The notes: generated from the sequence alone by a model not told the origin. DNA of 35,042 bases from Bacteroidota bacterium (GCA_029567325.1 JAKQLF010000117.1:1-35042); one strand, 5' to 3'. Positions 16,605 to 25,797 are shown, counted from the first letter of the stretch. Translations and numbers: made by a program.

Positions 16605-18521
16605 TCAATCTAACAATCTCCACCTGATGCCCAATCTCAATTTTCCGTCGTTCCATGGATGGCGATAGGTTTGAAAATAAATGGTGTCTGAAAAATAATC
16701 TTCCACATTGTCTAATCGCACAAACACACGAAAGGTGGATACTTTGGCATTTATGAAGGCAGATGTCATATTGAATGCAGGAACATTTGCATCTACGTTA
16801 TAAAACTGGCCGTTGAGCGGCATGAAAGCAAGGCCTTTGTAGGCAGGAATGATTTGTCGTTCTATGCCAATATCAACGTCCAAGACTTTTTTGAAAACTT
16901 TCCTACGCAGATATAAGGAGTGTTTAGAGAACCATGGTGGTAATTGGATATTTGCGTTGCTATAAGTCTGAAAGGTAAAGGAATTGTCGAGGTGGAAGCT
17001 CTTGAATTTAAAATTTTGTTCTACACTGATGACGGTCTGACTTACACTTTCATCAATTTGCTGAGGTCTTGCCTCTCCATCCCAATAAACCAAATTTTGA
17101 ACTACACCCTGCTTCAATGACAAATTGGTCTTTGTTACTGGCACTCGCAAATTGCCAAAAACTTGGAAACCAGTCATTCCTTTTTGGTCATTATCATAAA
17201 AAGTAGTACTGTTGATTGCTAAATTGGAGACCACATTTCCCGGCTCAAGATTAAATAATGCCAAGCCTGGATTTAAAGAAGCCCATTTACCAACATTCAA
17301 TAAAAATCCTCCCTGAGCATAAAATTTGCCCACATTAGAACCCAAACCTAGTTTCCCTTCAACATCCAAATTGAGTATTTTCCCGATGGGTACAATCCCT
17401 CTGGCATATGCAGTGATGTCATTTCTAGTATGATTCTCCGCTTCATTGTCAAATTTGATAAAATCATGAATGATTCCAACTTTACCGCTTATCCCTCCAT
17501 CTGTAGAATTGTATAACGAGAAATCGTTGGAAATTTTCAGGACTTTGTTATATAATCTAAGCCCTCTCTCTTCGACAAAATAATCGCCATAAAACGCGGA
17601 AGCGCCTTGGGTGACATCGTCGTAAAATTTATATTTATCTGTTTGGTAAATCAATCGATGTTGCACCACAAAATCGGATGGTTCTATGATGGAATCACCC
17701 AATCTCAATGTGTTCTGTATGATGATATTTTGCTGATCTTTTCGCACTTCTGCATTGGTTCTGAAAATGGGAATACGCTCTCTGAAATTAAAATTTGGCT
17801 GGTCAAAGAGTGAATCAGTCGTCACACCCCCATTGTTTTCCTCCGTATTTATGTTGTTGAGAATGACCACAAAAGTATTTAACCGACCTTGCATAGACTC
17901 CTTACGTACACCAAGAGCAACATTGGTCGTTTTTGCCCTTTGATTGATGTAAAAGCCTTTTTGGTTCACCCTGTGAAAATTGAGACTCATGGAGATACCA
18001 TTATCAAATCGTTGTCCGAAATCAGCTTTCACAATAAAGTTGTCCTGAGTCCCAAGAAATGGAGAAAAAAACAAGTCAGCCAAAGGCCTGTTTACATCGT
18101 AAAACCTGAAAGAATCAATGGTATAATTGTATACATTGTACTGATCAAAGCCCAAACTAAAACCTGTGTTTTTACCCAATTCTACCACACTTGACCGAGA
18201 GGCTGATCCAAAATTCCCCAAATTCAGATAAGGAAACTGCTGCCTTTCTGTTTCATCTACTAATGACCACCTTCTATTGTTGGTAGTATCACTGTAAATG
18301 ATTTTATCAAAAATGTTATTGAGCAAAATATAGTTGTACTCAAAGCTGTCTCGCTCTATAAATTCATTGATTAAATTGGAAGAATCAGGCTCAAATGCAT
18401 TGGGATTATCTGGATTTTGAGGCCTCGAAAGATCTTTGGGCGGTCCGATCTGCGTCATGGCAGTACCAGCCACAAAAACGACATTCAAAAAGATGCAAAA
18501 ATTTCTAAAAATTCTGTTCAC
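16605..18521 (-). CDS. Porin_10-type putative outer-membrane beta-barrel
   Basis: Large outer-membrane protein of about 638 aa. The signal peptide includes 'NFCIFLNVVFVAGTAMTQIG'. A Porin_10-like N-terminal region follows: 'FEYNYILLNNIFDKIIYSD', 'FPYLNLGNFGSASRSSVV', 'DVNRPLADLFFSPFLGTQD' and 'QRFDNGISMSLNFHRVNQKG'. The rest alternates polar and hydrophobic residues in beta strands, ending 'KLRLGIRWRLLD'. It is predicted to form a barrel of unknown substrate. The frame runs from a TTG at 18557 inside the preceding gene; the GTG at 18521, 2 bp after that gene's stop, starts a proper signal peptide and is preferred. It is the last gene of the HipA-DUF3037 operon. Confidence 0.82.
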   Translation of the reverse strand: MNRIFRNFCIFLNVVFVAGTAMTQIGPPKDLSRPQNPDNPNAFEPDSSNLINEFIERDSFEYNYILLNNIFDKIIYSDTTNNRRWSLVDETERQQFPYLNLGNFGSASRSSVVELGKNTGFSLGFDQYNVYNYTIDSFRFYDVNRPLADLFFSPFLGTQDNFIVKADFGQRFDNGISMSLNFHRVNQKGFYINQRAKTTNVALGVRKESMQGRLNTFVVILNNINTEENNGGVTTDSLFDQPNFNFRERIPIFRTNAEVRKDQQNIIIQNTLRLGDSIIEPSDFVVQHRLIYQTDKYKFYDDVTQGASAFYGDYFVEERGLRLYNKVLKISNDFSLYNSTDGGISGKVGIIHDFIKFDNEAENHTRNDITAYARGIVPIGKILNLDVEGKLGLGSNVGKFYAQGGFLLNVGKWASLNPGLALFNLEPGNVVSNLAINSTTFYDNDQKGMTGFQVFGNLRVPVTKTNLSLKQGVVQNLVYWDGEARPQQIDESVSQTVISVEQNFKFKSFHLDNSFTFQTYSNANIQLPPWFSKHSLYLRRKVFKKVLDVDIGIERQIIPAYKGLAFMPLNGQFYNVDANVPAFNMTSAFINAKVSTFRVFVRLDNVEDYFSDTIYFQTYRHPWNDGKLRLGIRWRLLD

Positions 18522-18523
18522 TA

Positions 18524-18709
18524 TTAACAAACGTCCAATTTGCCACAATAATACCAAACGCTCATAGATTTGTCCTCATTCTTACTGTAAATTTCCATAC
18601 CGTATACTCCTTTTGGTAAATTCTGTGCTTCGATCATTGGTAAATTACTAGGCCAAATTTCTGAGCTATTTTGCATTTGTGTTTTTTGAATCAAGAGAAC
18701 ACTGTCCAT
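18524..18709 (-). CDS. 61-aa hypothetical protein
   Basis: Small protein between DUF3037 and the porin. The ATG at 18709 lies 4 bp after the DUF3037 stop, and a TTG at 18721 is the only longer option. No signal peptide is seen. The C-terminal half, 'NLPKGVYGMEIYSKNEDKSM', resembles the last beta strands of type A type IX secretion sorting domains (LPKGVYxLxI...), but an isolated domain without a passenger would be odd. It could be a trimmed relic or an independent small protein. It is tightly packed in the operon, which supports a real gene. Confidence 0.5.
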   Translation of the reverse strand: MDSVLLIQKTQMQNSSEIWPSNLPMIEAQNLPKGVYGMEIYSKNEDKSMSVWYYCGKLDVC

Positions 18710-18713
18710 GATT

Positions 18714-19094
18714 TCAAACAAATTCTAGGAAAAGGGATGCTAAGGTAGCGTCCAAATTTTCGCTTAAGCCCGAATGTATGGCCGAAATTTGAACGATTGT
18801 ACTGCGTTTTGCGGTCAGCCAGCGGAATCTGGAAGGCGCATCATAAGTGGCTATCAATCCACCTTCTGGATGAGCAGCGACTATTTTTTCAAAAGCACTC
18901 AAATAACAAGCAAGATTTTCAAGGTCCAGGTCAGGAAAAAGGGCCAATGCTCGTTCACTTTTTACTTCAATTTTGCATTTGAGGTAATCGGTTCTTTTGC
19001 AGAATAATACAACTCCAATGTTGATAAATTCCTCCCTTTCTACTCTTGGGACTAACCTCAAAACGGCATATTCATATAATAATCTATCTTGCAT
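18714..19094 (-). CDS. DUF3037 protein
   Basis: Cytoplasmic protein of 126 aa matching DUF3037: 'YEYAVLRLVPRVEREEFINI' followed by 'GVVLFCKRTDYLKC', an acidic 'FPDLDLENL' segment, and 'APSRFRWLTAKRSTIVQISA', the family's conserved end. Its function is unknown. Genes of this family are often next to a HipA-like kinase gene. Here its ATG lies inside the kinase gene, overlapping by 11 bp, which suggests coupled translation and a shared pathway. No catalytic residues are recognised. Confidence 0.85.
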   Translation of the reverse strand: MQDRLLYEYAVLRLVPRVEREEFINIGVVLFCKRTDYLKCKIEVKSERALALFPDLDLENLACYLSAFEKIVAAHPEGGLIATYDAPSRFRWLTAKRSTIVQISAIHSGLSENLDATLASLFLEFV

Positions 19095-19854
19095 CGATCG
19101 CTTCTTTGGTGAATTGATCAGAAATAGCCAATCTTTTTAGCAGATAGTTGGCGTAAACTTGCCGAATTTCCTGTGGAGTTTCATAACCCTCCCTTTCAGG
19201 CAACCATTCATCAGGGATCAGATTGACTATTTCATTGATGATGTCCCCATTCAGTTCATTTTTCATGATTTCGTTGGCTTCATGTAGTTTGGTTGCTACA
19301 GGAAGTAAGACATGATTTTTTATCAATGGGTATGGTTTGGTTGCATGTTGTTCCCAAGAATCCCAATTATGGTGGAAGAATAGTGCGGCGCCATGATCAA
19401 TCAACCAAAGATCACCTTTCCACATCAACATATTGGTATTTCTCACGGTGCGGTCTACATTGGTGATGAAAGCATCCAACCAAACGATCATGGAGGCGAC
19501 CATTTCATTGATGGGAGTGACCACTGGATCAAAAGTAATTGCGCTTGATAAATAAGTGAGTCCGAGATTCAAACCAGTGCTTGCCTTGAGTAAATCTTGT
19601 ATTTCTTCGTCTGGTTCCGTTCTACCAAATCCTTCATCTAGGTTTGCAAAGACTATTTCAGGAACCAAAAAGCCAAGCCTTCGAGCAAGTTCGCCCCCAA
19701 TCAGTTCTGCAATCAAAGCTTTACTACCCTGCCCTGCTCCTTTAAACTTGATGACGTATTTTGCTCCGTCATCAGCTTCCGTAATGGCAGGCAGTGATCC
19801 ACCTTCACGAAGCGGTGTGATGTATCTGGTTATGTTGACTGATCTTAATTGCAC
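19084..19854 (-). CDS. HipA-like kinase family protein
   Basis: Protein of 256 aa with a HipA/PI-kinase-like fold. 'AKYVIKFKGAGQGSKALIAE' contains the ATP-binding lysine and a glycine-rich turn. 'WLDAFITNVDRTVRNTNMLM' carries the catalytic aspartate and asparagine, and 'DLWLIDHGAALFFHHNWDSW' carries the metal-binding aspartate. It is much shorter than toxin HipA (about 440 aa) and lacks its N-terminal subdomain. No HipB-like antitoxin gene is adjacent, so a toxin-antitoxin role is not supported. The substrate is unknown. It is first in the operon with DUF3037, the 61-aa protein and the porin; the divergent gap 19855-20066 should hold the promoter. Confidence 0.82.
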   Translation of the reverse strand: MQLRSVNITRYITPLREGGSLPAITEADDGAKYVIKFKGAGQGSKALIAELIGGELARRLGFLVPEIVFANLDEGFGRTEPDEEIQDLLKASTGLNLGLTYLSSAITFDPVVTPINEMVASMIVWLDAFITNVDRTVRNTNMLMWKGDLWLIDHGAALFFHHNWDSWEQHATKPYPLIKNHVLLPVATKLHEANEIMKNELNGDIINEIVNLIPDEWLPEREGYETPQEIRQVYANYLLKRLAISDQFTKEAIDAR

Positions 19855-20066
19855 ACTAATGTCTTATAAGTACCGGATAAAGATAAGGTTTTGCTTTCAG
19901 TTGAGCTATTTTTCAATATTTAAGAGCATAAAGGAAACAATTCAATAGATATTGCATTGTTCTGTTTTAATTCTGATTTCAAACATTAAATAAACACAGA
20001 AATTGCCTTCAATTCTTAATGGGCTAAAACACACCTTTTTCAAAATAAAATTCAATACCCAAACAT

Positions 20067-20783
20067 ATGACAATCCCAGAAATACTTCAAAAAACCAATC
20101 ACCGCCCATGGCCGCTTCCACCCAAAAAATGGAATTATTATCAAGAATGGCGTGATGTAGTTTTTTTACACTGGAAAGTAGATTTGGGCATGCTCCAACA
20201 ATTTGTCCCAAAAGAATTGACCATTGATACCTTTGAAGGCAGTGCCTATATTTCATTAGTTCCTTTCACAATGGAAAAGATCAGGCCTCGCTTTTTACCC
20301 CCATTTAGTCCTATCTCAACTTTTCATGAAGTCAATGTGAGGACTTATGTCAGTCAAGGCAGTAAAACAGGAGTATATTTTCTCAGTATTGAAGCTAGTA
20401 AAAGACTTTCTTGTTTTTTGGCTAGGAGCTTATCGGGACTTACTTATCGTCCATCATCCATAAACCGTAGCCAAAACCATTACTCCGCTTATAATTATGA
20501 ATTTACAGACCAACTTGAACTTCAATATGAGATCGGGTCGATCATCCAAAACAAAAGCCCACTTGACATTTGGTTGACAGAAAGGTACGCCCTCTATCAC
20601 GTGCAGGATCACAAGGTATTTGAATTTGAAGTGCATCATGCAGAGTGGCAAATGCAAGAGGCTGAAGTAAAAATTGCTACTTTACATTATGAAAGATTTG
20701 CCCAATTGTTTAGTGGTACTCCTGATTTGTGCCATTATAGCAAAGGGGTGGAGGTTCTATCCTGGGATAAGGTTTTGATATAA
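20067..20783 (+). CDS. DUF2071 (YqjF-like) protein
   Basis: Protein of 238 aa of the DUF2071 family, related in fold to acetoacetate decarboxylase. Family landmarks are 'WRDVVFLHWKVDLGMLQQFV', 'LTIDTFEGSAYISLVPFTME', 'FHEVNVRTYVSQGSKTGVYF' and 'SIEASKRLSCFLARSLSGLT'. The C-terminal 'WLTERYALYHV' is also typical. Bacillus YqjF has no established activity. The protein appears cytoplasmic. It stands as a single gene divergent from the HipA-like operon. Confidence 0.88.
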   Translation: MTIPEILQKTNHRPWPLPPKKWNYYQEWRDVVFLHWKVDLGMLQQFVPKELTIDTFEGSAYISLVPFTMEKIRPRFLPPFSPISTFHEVNVRTYVSQGSKTGVYFLSIEASKRLSCFLARSLSGLTYRPSSINRSQNHYSAYNYEFTDQLELQYEIGSIIQNKSPLDIWLTERYALYHVQDHKVFEFEVHHAEWQMQEAEVKIATLHYERFAQLFSGTPDLCHYSKGVEVLSWDKVLI

Positions 20784-20846
20784 AATAGATCTTTAAAATG
20801 AATGAATATATCATCGCTCAGATGAAAAGTAAATATATTTGAGGCT

Positions 20847-21392
20847 ATGAAATTACATATTTTGGGAGCAGCGGGAAGTGGTGTCACTACTTTAGGTCAA
20901 TCACTAGCTACAAAATTAGATCTGAAATATTTTGACAGCGATGACTATTTTTGGTTGAAAACAGAAACACCATTCACTCAAAGGCGAAATCCAAAAGAAA
21001 GAAACCAACTAATTTTAAACGATATTAGTGAATCAGAAAATTGGATATTGGGTGGTTCCATAATTCATTGGGGAGATGATATTTTTCCAGATTTTAACTT
21101 GATCATTTTTCTATACCTCCCAAAAGAAATAAGGATTGAAAGGCTGATTCAAAGAGAATTTGAAAGATATGGTGAAATTATCTACAGTGACCCAATCAGA
21201 TCAAAACAGTTTAATGACTTTCTCACTTGGGCATCTGATTATGATGACCAAACCGGTCTTGCAAATAGGACTTTAAATGCACACAATAACTGGTTAGACC
21301 ATGTTAAAAATCCGATTTTGAAAATTTCTGGAAACCTAAGCATGAACGAAAAGATTGATTTGGTATTGGAAAAATTAGCAATAACAAAATGA
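20847..21392 (+). CDS. P-loop kinase-like protein with atypical Walker A
   Basis: Protein of 181 aa resembling small P-loop kinases. The N-terminus 'MKLHILGAAGSGVTTLGQSL' has the shape of a Walker A loop, but the invariant lysine is replaced by valine (GSGVTT). Next come 'KYFDSDDYFWL', 'WILGGSIIHWGDDI' and 'NLIIFLYLPKEIRIERLIQR', the last with the LID-like arginines. I have seen the GVTT form repeatedly in this family, so it is probably functional rather than a degenerate copy. The reaction is unknown. It lies 63 bp after DUF2071 and 67 bp before the M1 peptidase start. Confidence 0.75.
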   Translation: MKLHILGAAGSGVTTLGQSLATKLDLKYFDSDDYFWLKTETPFTQRRNPKERNQLILNDISESENWILGGSIIHWGDDIFPDFNLIIFLYLPKEIRIERLIQREFERYGEIIYSDPIRSKQFNDFLTWASDYDDQTGLANRTLNAHNNWLDHVKNPILKISGNLSMNEKIDLVLEKLAITK

Positions 21393-21459
21393 AGAATCTA
21401 ATGAGTATTTGAAAATTAAAGCGATGGTTTTTTATCTTGCCACTCCTAACTATATAAAG

Positions 21460-23091
21460 ATGAAATCAAACATTTTTTATACTACCATATTTTTTGCGTG
21501 TTTGCAATTCATTCAAGCCAACGCACAACCATTCACTCATCAAGATACCTTGCGCGGCTCTATAACTGAAGAAAGAATCTGGTGGGATCTAACACATTAT
21601 GATTTAAATATACATGTAAATATCAATGAACGAAGCTTTTCTGGATCCAACACCATTTCTTACAAGGTTTTGAAACCAGCAGCATTGATGCAAATCGACC
21701 TACAACCACCAATGAAAATCACCACTGTTACTCAAGATAACAAGCCATTGAAATTTAGACAAGAGGGCAATGCTTGGTTTGTAACTTTGGATAAAAAACA
21801 GATCGCAGGAGCAGTCAATCAAGTTACCGTACATTATGAAGGGGTACCACAAGTCAGTAAAAGGCCACCTTGGGAAGGAGGCGTGACTTGGACAAAAGAC
21901 GAAAATGGATTGGATTTCATAACCACCACTTGTCAAGGAGATGGTGCGAGTCTTTGGTGGCCGTGTAAGGACCACATGTATGATGAAGCAGATTCTATGA
22001 CAATCACAGTTACGGTGCCCGATCATTTGATGGATATTTCTAATGGTAGGCTCCGAAAAATGGTCAAAAACAATGATGGCACCAAGACATTTGAATGGTT
22101 TGTTTCCAACCCCATCAATAATTACGGCGTAAACATCAACATTGGAGATTATGTACACTTTGATGAAAAATATCCAGGAGAAAAAGGAGTATTGGATTGT
22201 GATTATTATGTTTTACGCAATGACTTGAAGAAAGCAAAGTCACATTTTAAGGAAGTTCCCCGAATGCTCAAAGCCCTGGAGTATTGGTTTGGACCCTACC
22301 CTTTTTACGAAGATGGTTACAAATTGGTGCAGGTTCCATATTATGGCATGGAGCATCAAAGCAGCGTGACATATGGAAATGGTTTTCGTAATGGTTATCA
22401 TCAAACAGATTTAAGCGGCACTGGCTGGGGTTTTAACTTTGACTTCATCATTGTCCATGAATCCGGTCACGAATGGTTTGCCAACAACATCACTTACAAA
22501 GATGTTGCAGATATGTGGATCCATGAAAGTTTTACTGCCTATTCCGAAAACCTATTTTTGGATTATTATTATGGAACGGAGGCTGCTGCAGATTACGTCA
22601 TCGGCACAAGAAAAAGGATACAAAATGATGTGCCTATCATTGGTATCTACAATGTCAACAAATCTGGTTCTGGGGACATGTATTATAAAGGAGCAAACAT
22701 GTTACATACTTTGCGCCAGTTAGTAAATGATGACGAAAAATGGAGATCTATTTTGAGAGGAATGAATGTTACATTCTACCACCAAACTGTGACCACCAAT
22801 CAAATTGAACAATTTATTTCTGATAAAACAGGATTGGATCTAAAGGCATTTTTTGACCAATATTTACGGACCACTCAGATTCCTACCTTGGAATATAAAA
22901 TTGAATCCAATATACTTTCCTACAGGTGGTCAAACTGCGTGAAGGATTTAGCAATGCCAATCACTGTGATGATCAATGGAAAAGCCAAAAATTTGGAACC
23001 AAAAGAAACTTGGAGCAAATTGAAAAGTGAGGTTTCTGTGCAAGATTTTCAGGTAAAAAGGGATTTTTATGTGTTGTCAAAGCGAATTTAG
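21460..23091 (+). CDS. M1 family metallopeptidase
   Basis: Exported zinc aminopeptidase of 543 aa. The signal peptide is 'YTTIFFACLQFIQANAQ'. The substrate-recognition strand 'YYGMEHQSSVTYGNGF' corresponds to GxMEN, here GMEH. The zinc site is HExxH at H333-E334-H337 ('HESGHEWFANN') with the third ligand E356 in 'MWIHESFTAYSE', the exact M1 spacing. The N-terminal beta domain and a reduced C-terminal domain give the short form found in many Bacteroidota, with family substrates being peptide N-termini. The frame extends to a TTG at 21409, but the ATG at 21460 starts the signal peptide. Confidence 0.93.
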   Translation: MKSNIFYTTIFFACLQFIQANAQPFTHQDTLRGSITEERIWWDLTHYDLNIHVNINERSFSGSNTISYKVLKPAALMQIDLQPPMKITTVTQDNKPLKFRQEGNAWFVTLDKKQIAGAVNQVTVHYEGVPQVSKRPPWEGGVTWTKDENGLDFITTTCQGDGASLWWPCKDHMYDEADSMTITVTVPDHLMDISNGRLRKMVKNNDGTKTFEWFVSNPINNYGVNINIGDYVHFDEKYPGEKGVLDCDYYVLRNDLKKAKSHFKEVPRMLKALEYWFGPYPFYEDGYKLVQVPYYGMEHQSSVTYGNGFRNGYHQTDLSGTGWGFNFDFIIVHESGHEWFANNITYKDVADMWIHESFTAYSENLFLDYYYGTEAAADYVIGTRKRIQNDVPIIGIYNVNKSGSGDMYYKGANMLHTLRQLVNDDEKWRSILRGMNVTFYHQTVTTNQIEQFISDKTGLDLKAFFDQYLRTTQIPTLEYKIESNILSYRWSNCVKDLAMPITVMINGKAKNLEPKETWSKLKSEVSVQDFQVKRDFYVLSKRI

Positions 23092-23203
23092 GGCATTTTT
23101 AAAAATGGACTTTTAGTGTTAAAAACATGCATTTAGGATTTAATAATCCGTTATTCAAGATTTCCCAAGTCTCTGTTTATCTTTGGAAATCAAACCTATC
23201 CAA

Positions 23204-24454
23204 ATGCAAGAAACCATCAGTCCTGTCAAGGCACATGAACGTGAAATTTTCATGGATGTGCTGCGAGGATTTGCCATCCTAGGCATATTTATCGCCAATT
23301 TGAAATCATTTACCTGGTATGAAGAAAGCAGTCAAGCTGTTGGGCCACTTTTGGTACCCGAATTGGATGAAAAATTTGCTTTTCTACATCTTATGTTTAT
23401 AGAAGGGAAATTTTATTCCATATTTAGTTTGTTGTTTGGCTGGGGCATAGCCCTACAATTCAAAAGGGCAGAGGATAAGGGCGTCAATGCACTGCCCACC
23501 ATTCGTCGAAGATTGATTTTTATGCTGCTCTTGGGAGCCTGTCATTTACTGATCTGGCCTGGTGATATTGTCTTTTTTTATGCGCTGCTAGGTTTTGTGT
23601 TATTACCTCTGCGGAAATTATCCAACAAAACCATGTTGATCACAGGCATTCTTTTAGTGCTTTCTCCAATCCTCATATATGCCCTGAAATCGCATTGGCA
23701 ATGGTTGAATGCACCATCAGACTTGTTATATGGAATTGGTAGTAAGTTGGATGAGATGTTTTTTGGTGCTCAACTTGCAAGTGACGAAAGCATCGCCAAT
23801 TTTCTTAAAGATGCAAATTGGTGGCAAGTTTTAAAAGGCGATGTTTCAGGATTCTTCTACCGCTATGGCTATCTGTTTTTTGTAAGTCGCATCTCTAAAG
23901 TATTGGGCATGTTTCTCATTGGTTATGTTTTGGGAAGATCTGACTTTTACCAAAACATCTCCCAACACAAAACCATCTTATATGGCATCATTTTCTTTGG
24001 CATTGTCATTGGATTACCAGCAAATTATTTTCTGGCTGATCTGATGAAAAACCATATGGGCGATTACTGGGGTTTAAAAATCGAAGGTTTGTATTTAACT
24101 ATTTCCTACGCGCTTGGGGTCGTGCCATTGGGAATGACTTATGTTGCCCTATTTATGTTGGCCTTTCAAACCCAACTTGGCAAAAAATTATTGTCAGTGC
24201 TCGCACCAGTTGGAAAGATGGCATTTAGTAATTATATTTTGCAAACACTCATTGGAAATTTCGTTTTCTTAGGTGCTGGATTAGGTTATTTGGGTAAAAT
24301 AGGGCCAGTTTATTATACAATTTTTGGGATCATTGTATTCATCATACAAATCATTCTCAGCAAAATTTGGTTGAAATACTTTTATTTTGGTCCATTGGAA
24401 TGGATTTGGCGTAGCCTCACTTACAAGAATTTACAGCCAATGAAGCGGGTTTGA
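23204..24454 (+). CDS. DUF418 membrane protein (YeiB-like)
   Basis: Polytopic inner-membrane protein of about 416 aa. The N-terminal signature 'EIFMDVLRGFAILGIFIANL' and the loop 'FSIFSLLFGWGIALQFKRAE'-like segment (reading FYSIFSLLFGWG) are typical of the DUF418/YeiB family, related to acyltransferase-3-like proteins. Many hydrophobic helices follow, and the C-terminal DUF418 part contains 'GKMAFSNYILQTLIGNFVF' and 'GPLEWIWRSLTY'. The substrate is unknown; transport or envelope modification is only a suggestion. The frame opens at a TTG at 23183; ATG 23204 ('MQETISPVKAHEREIF') is preferred. Confidence 0.88.
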   Translation: MQETISPVKAHEREIFMDVLRGFAILGIFIANLKSFTWYEESSQAVGPLLVPELDEKFAFLHLMFIEGKFYSIFSLLFGWGIALQFKRAEDKGVNALPTIRRRLIFMLLLGACHLLIWPGDIVFFYALLGFVLLPLRKLSNKTMLITGILLVLSPILIYALKSHWQWLNAPSDLLYGIGSKLDEMFFGAQLASDESIANFLKDANWWQVLKGDVSGFFYRYGYLFFVSRISKVLGMFLIGYVLGRSDFYQNISQHKTILYGIIFFGIVIGLPANYFLADLMKNHMGDYWGLKIEGLYLTISYALGVVPLGMTYVALFMLAFQTQLGKKLLSVLAPVGKMAFSNYILQTLIGNFVFLGAGLGYLGKIGPVYYTIFGIIVFIIQIILSKIWLKYFYFGPLEWIWRSLTYKNLQPMKRV

Positions 24455-24593
24455 TTGGGAACATAAAGACTTTGGAGATATTTAAGTTATCTTAAAAAAC
24501 TGCCATTCAAAAAGAAACTTGGCTTGAATGAATATTAAAGGATAATTACCTTAATCTTGCAGTCATTTATTTATTTAATCAAAACTAATAATC

Positions 24594-25010
24594 ATGATTG
24601 TGCCATACATCGCCTACGATGGAAATGCAGAAGAAGCATTCAACTTTTATAAAACGGCGCTCAATGGCACCATTCTCACCATGATGCGCTTTGGAGATAC
24701 GCCACAAGGTGATCAATTGTCCGATGTGGATAAAAACAAAATCATGCATGTCACTTTGGAAGCACCTGGCGGCATTATGTTGATGGGCAATGATCACTTG
24801 GATTATATGGGAGAAACGTACAAAGTCGGCAATAATTTCTCACTTACCATTCACCCAGAAGACAAAGCTACAGCTGACGAATTATTCAATAATTTATCCA
24901 TTGGTGGTACCATTACCATCCCTATGAGCCAAGCGCCTTGGGGAGATTATTTTGGAATGTTTATTGATAAATTTGGCATCAAATGGATGATCAATCATCA
25001 AGCTGAGTAA
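24594..25010 (+). CDS. VOC family (PhnB-like) protein
   Basis: Protein of 138 aa with the glyoxalase/bleomycin-resistance (VOC) fold in the PhnB-like arrangement: 'PYIAYDGNAEEAFNFYKTAL', 'IMHVTLEAPGGIMLMGND', 'NFSLTIHPEDKATADELFNN' and the ending 'GDYFGMFIDKFGIKWMINH'. Such proteins act as metal-dependent enzymes or binding proteins; PhnB itself is not catalytically defined. No substrate can be assigned. It is a single gene with its own AT-rich upstream region. Confidence 0.9.
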   Translation: MIVPYIAYDGNAEEAFNFYKTALNGTILTMMRFGDTPQGDQLSDVDKNKIMHVTLEAPGGIMLMGNDHLDYMGETYKVGNNFSLTIHPEDKATADELFNNLSIGGTITIPMSQAPWGDYFGMFIDKFGIKWMINHQAE

Positions 25011-25056
25011 GCTTTTTGTAGATTGACTTTTTGAAGTTACGCAAAAAAAGCCGAAA

Positions 25057-25791
25057 ATGCGCATCATCTCTTGGAATTGCAACATGGCATTCAGAAAAAA
25101 GTATCATGCCATTATGGAATTAAAACCAGACGTTTTGGTGCTGCAGGAATGCGAAAACAAGGATAAATTGATCAAAATTTTGGAAGTCACCAATGCAAAT
25201 TGTTGTTATTGGCATGGCAACAATCCACATAAAGGAATCGCGGTTTTGGCGTTTAATGGTGTGCAAGTCAAGCTTATCAAAAATCACAATCTTGAATTTG
25301 AATACATTTTACCTTTGAAAGTTAGCTTTGGTAATGTAAAGTTCAATCTTTTTAATATCTGGGCAATGCCACATTTGACTTCCAATGCTCAGAGTTATGT
25401 GGGGCAAATTTGGTATGCCTTACCGCATTATGAAAAACTATTGAAGTCTCCAAGTATTTTGATTGGTGATTTCAACAGCAATGCCATATGGGATAAAAGT
25501 CGTAGAATGGGAAATCACTCCCATGTTGTATCCAAGCTCTCTGAGTATAAAATTCAAAGTCTTTATCACGATTTATACCTGATGGAACATGGTAAAGAAG
25601 CTAATCCAACCTTCTATCTGTATAAAAATATCAATAAACCTTACCATATGGATTACTGCTTTGCTAGTAAAAAACTTTTAAATCCAAATACCAGTCTGGA
25701 AATAGGTGGCCATGAAATATGGTCAAAGTTGAGTGATCACATGCCACTGATCATTGACCATATTGGGCCTGAAATCTCCATAAATCCATAG
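25057..25791 (+). CDS. Endonuclease/exonuclease/phosphatase family protein
   Basis: Protein of 244 aa of the EEP superfamily. Motifs: 'IISWNCNMAF' (metal-site asparagine), 'PDVLVLQECENKD' (metal-binding glutamate), 'SILIGDFNSNAIWDK' (catalytic D-x-N) and 'IWSKLSDHMPLIID' (terminal SDH). No signal peptide is visible. The family includes ExoIII-like DNases and phosphodiesterases; the substrate is not predictable, but the intact catalytic set supports an active enzyme. It lies 46 bp after the VOC gene on the same strand. The repeat array begins 6 bp after its stop. Confidence 0.9.
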   Translation: MRIISWNCNMAFRKKYHAIMELKPDVLVLQECENKDKLIKILEVTNANCCYWHGNNPHKGIAVLAFNGVQVKLIKNHNLEFEYILPLKVSFGNVKFNLFNIWAMPHLTSNAQSYVGQIWYALPHYEKLLKSPSILIGDFNSNAIWDKSRRMGNHSHVVSKLSEYKIQSLYHDLYLMEHGKEANPTFYLYKNINKPYHMDYCFASKKLLNPNTSLEIGGHEIWSKLSDHMPLIIDHIGPEISINP

Positions 25792-25797
25792 GATCAA

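Noticed and set aside
16298-16656. Frames of 60-109 codons in the gap behind gldH
   Set aside because: They are generated by the direct repeats and hairpins and overlap the porin 3' end; no family resemblance.
19084-19854. HipAB toxin-antitoxin module
   Set aside because: The kinase-like protein is short, and no HipB-like helix-turn-helix gene is next to it; DUF3037 is not an antitoxin family that I know.
20847-21392. Pseudogene because of the lost Walker A lysine
   Set aside because: The frame is intact and full length, and the GVTT form appears to be a family feature rather than decay.
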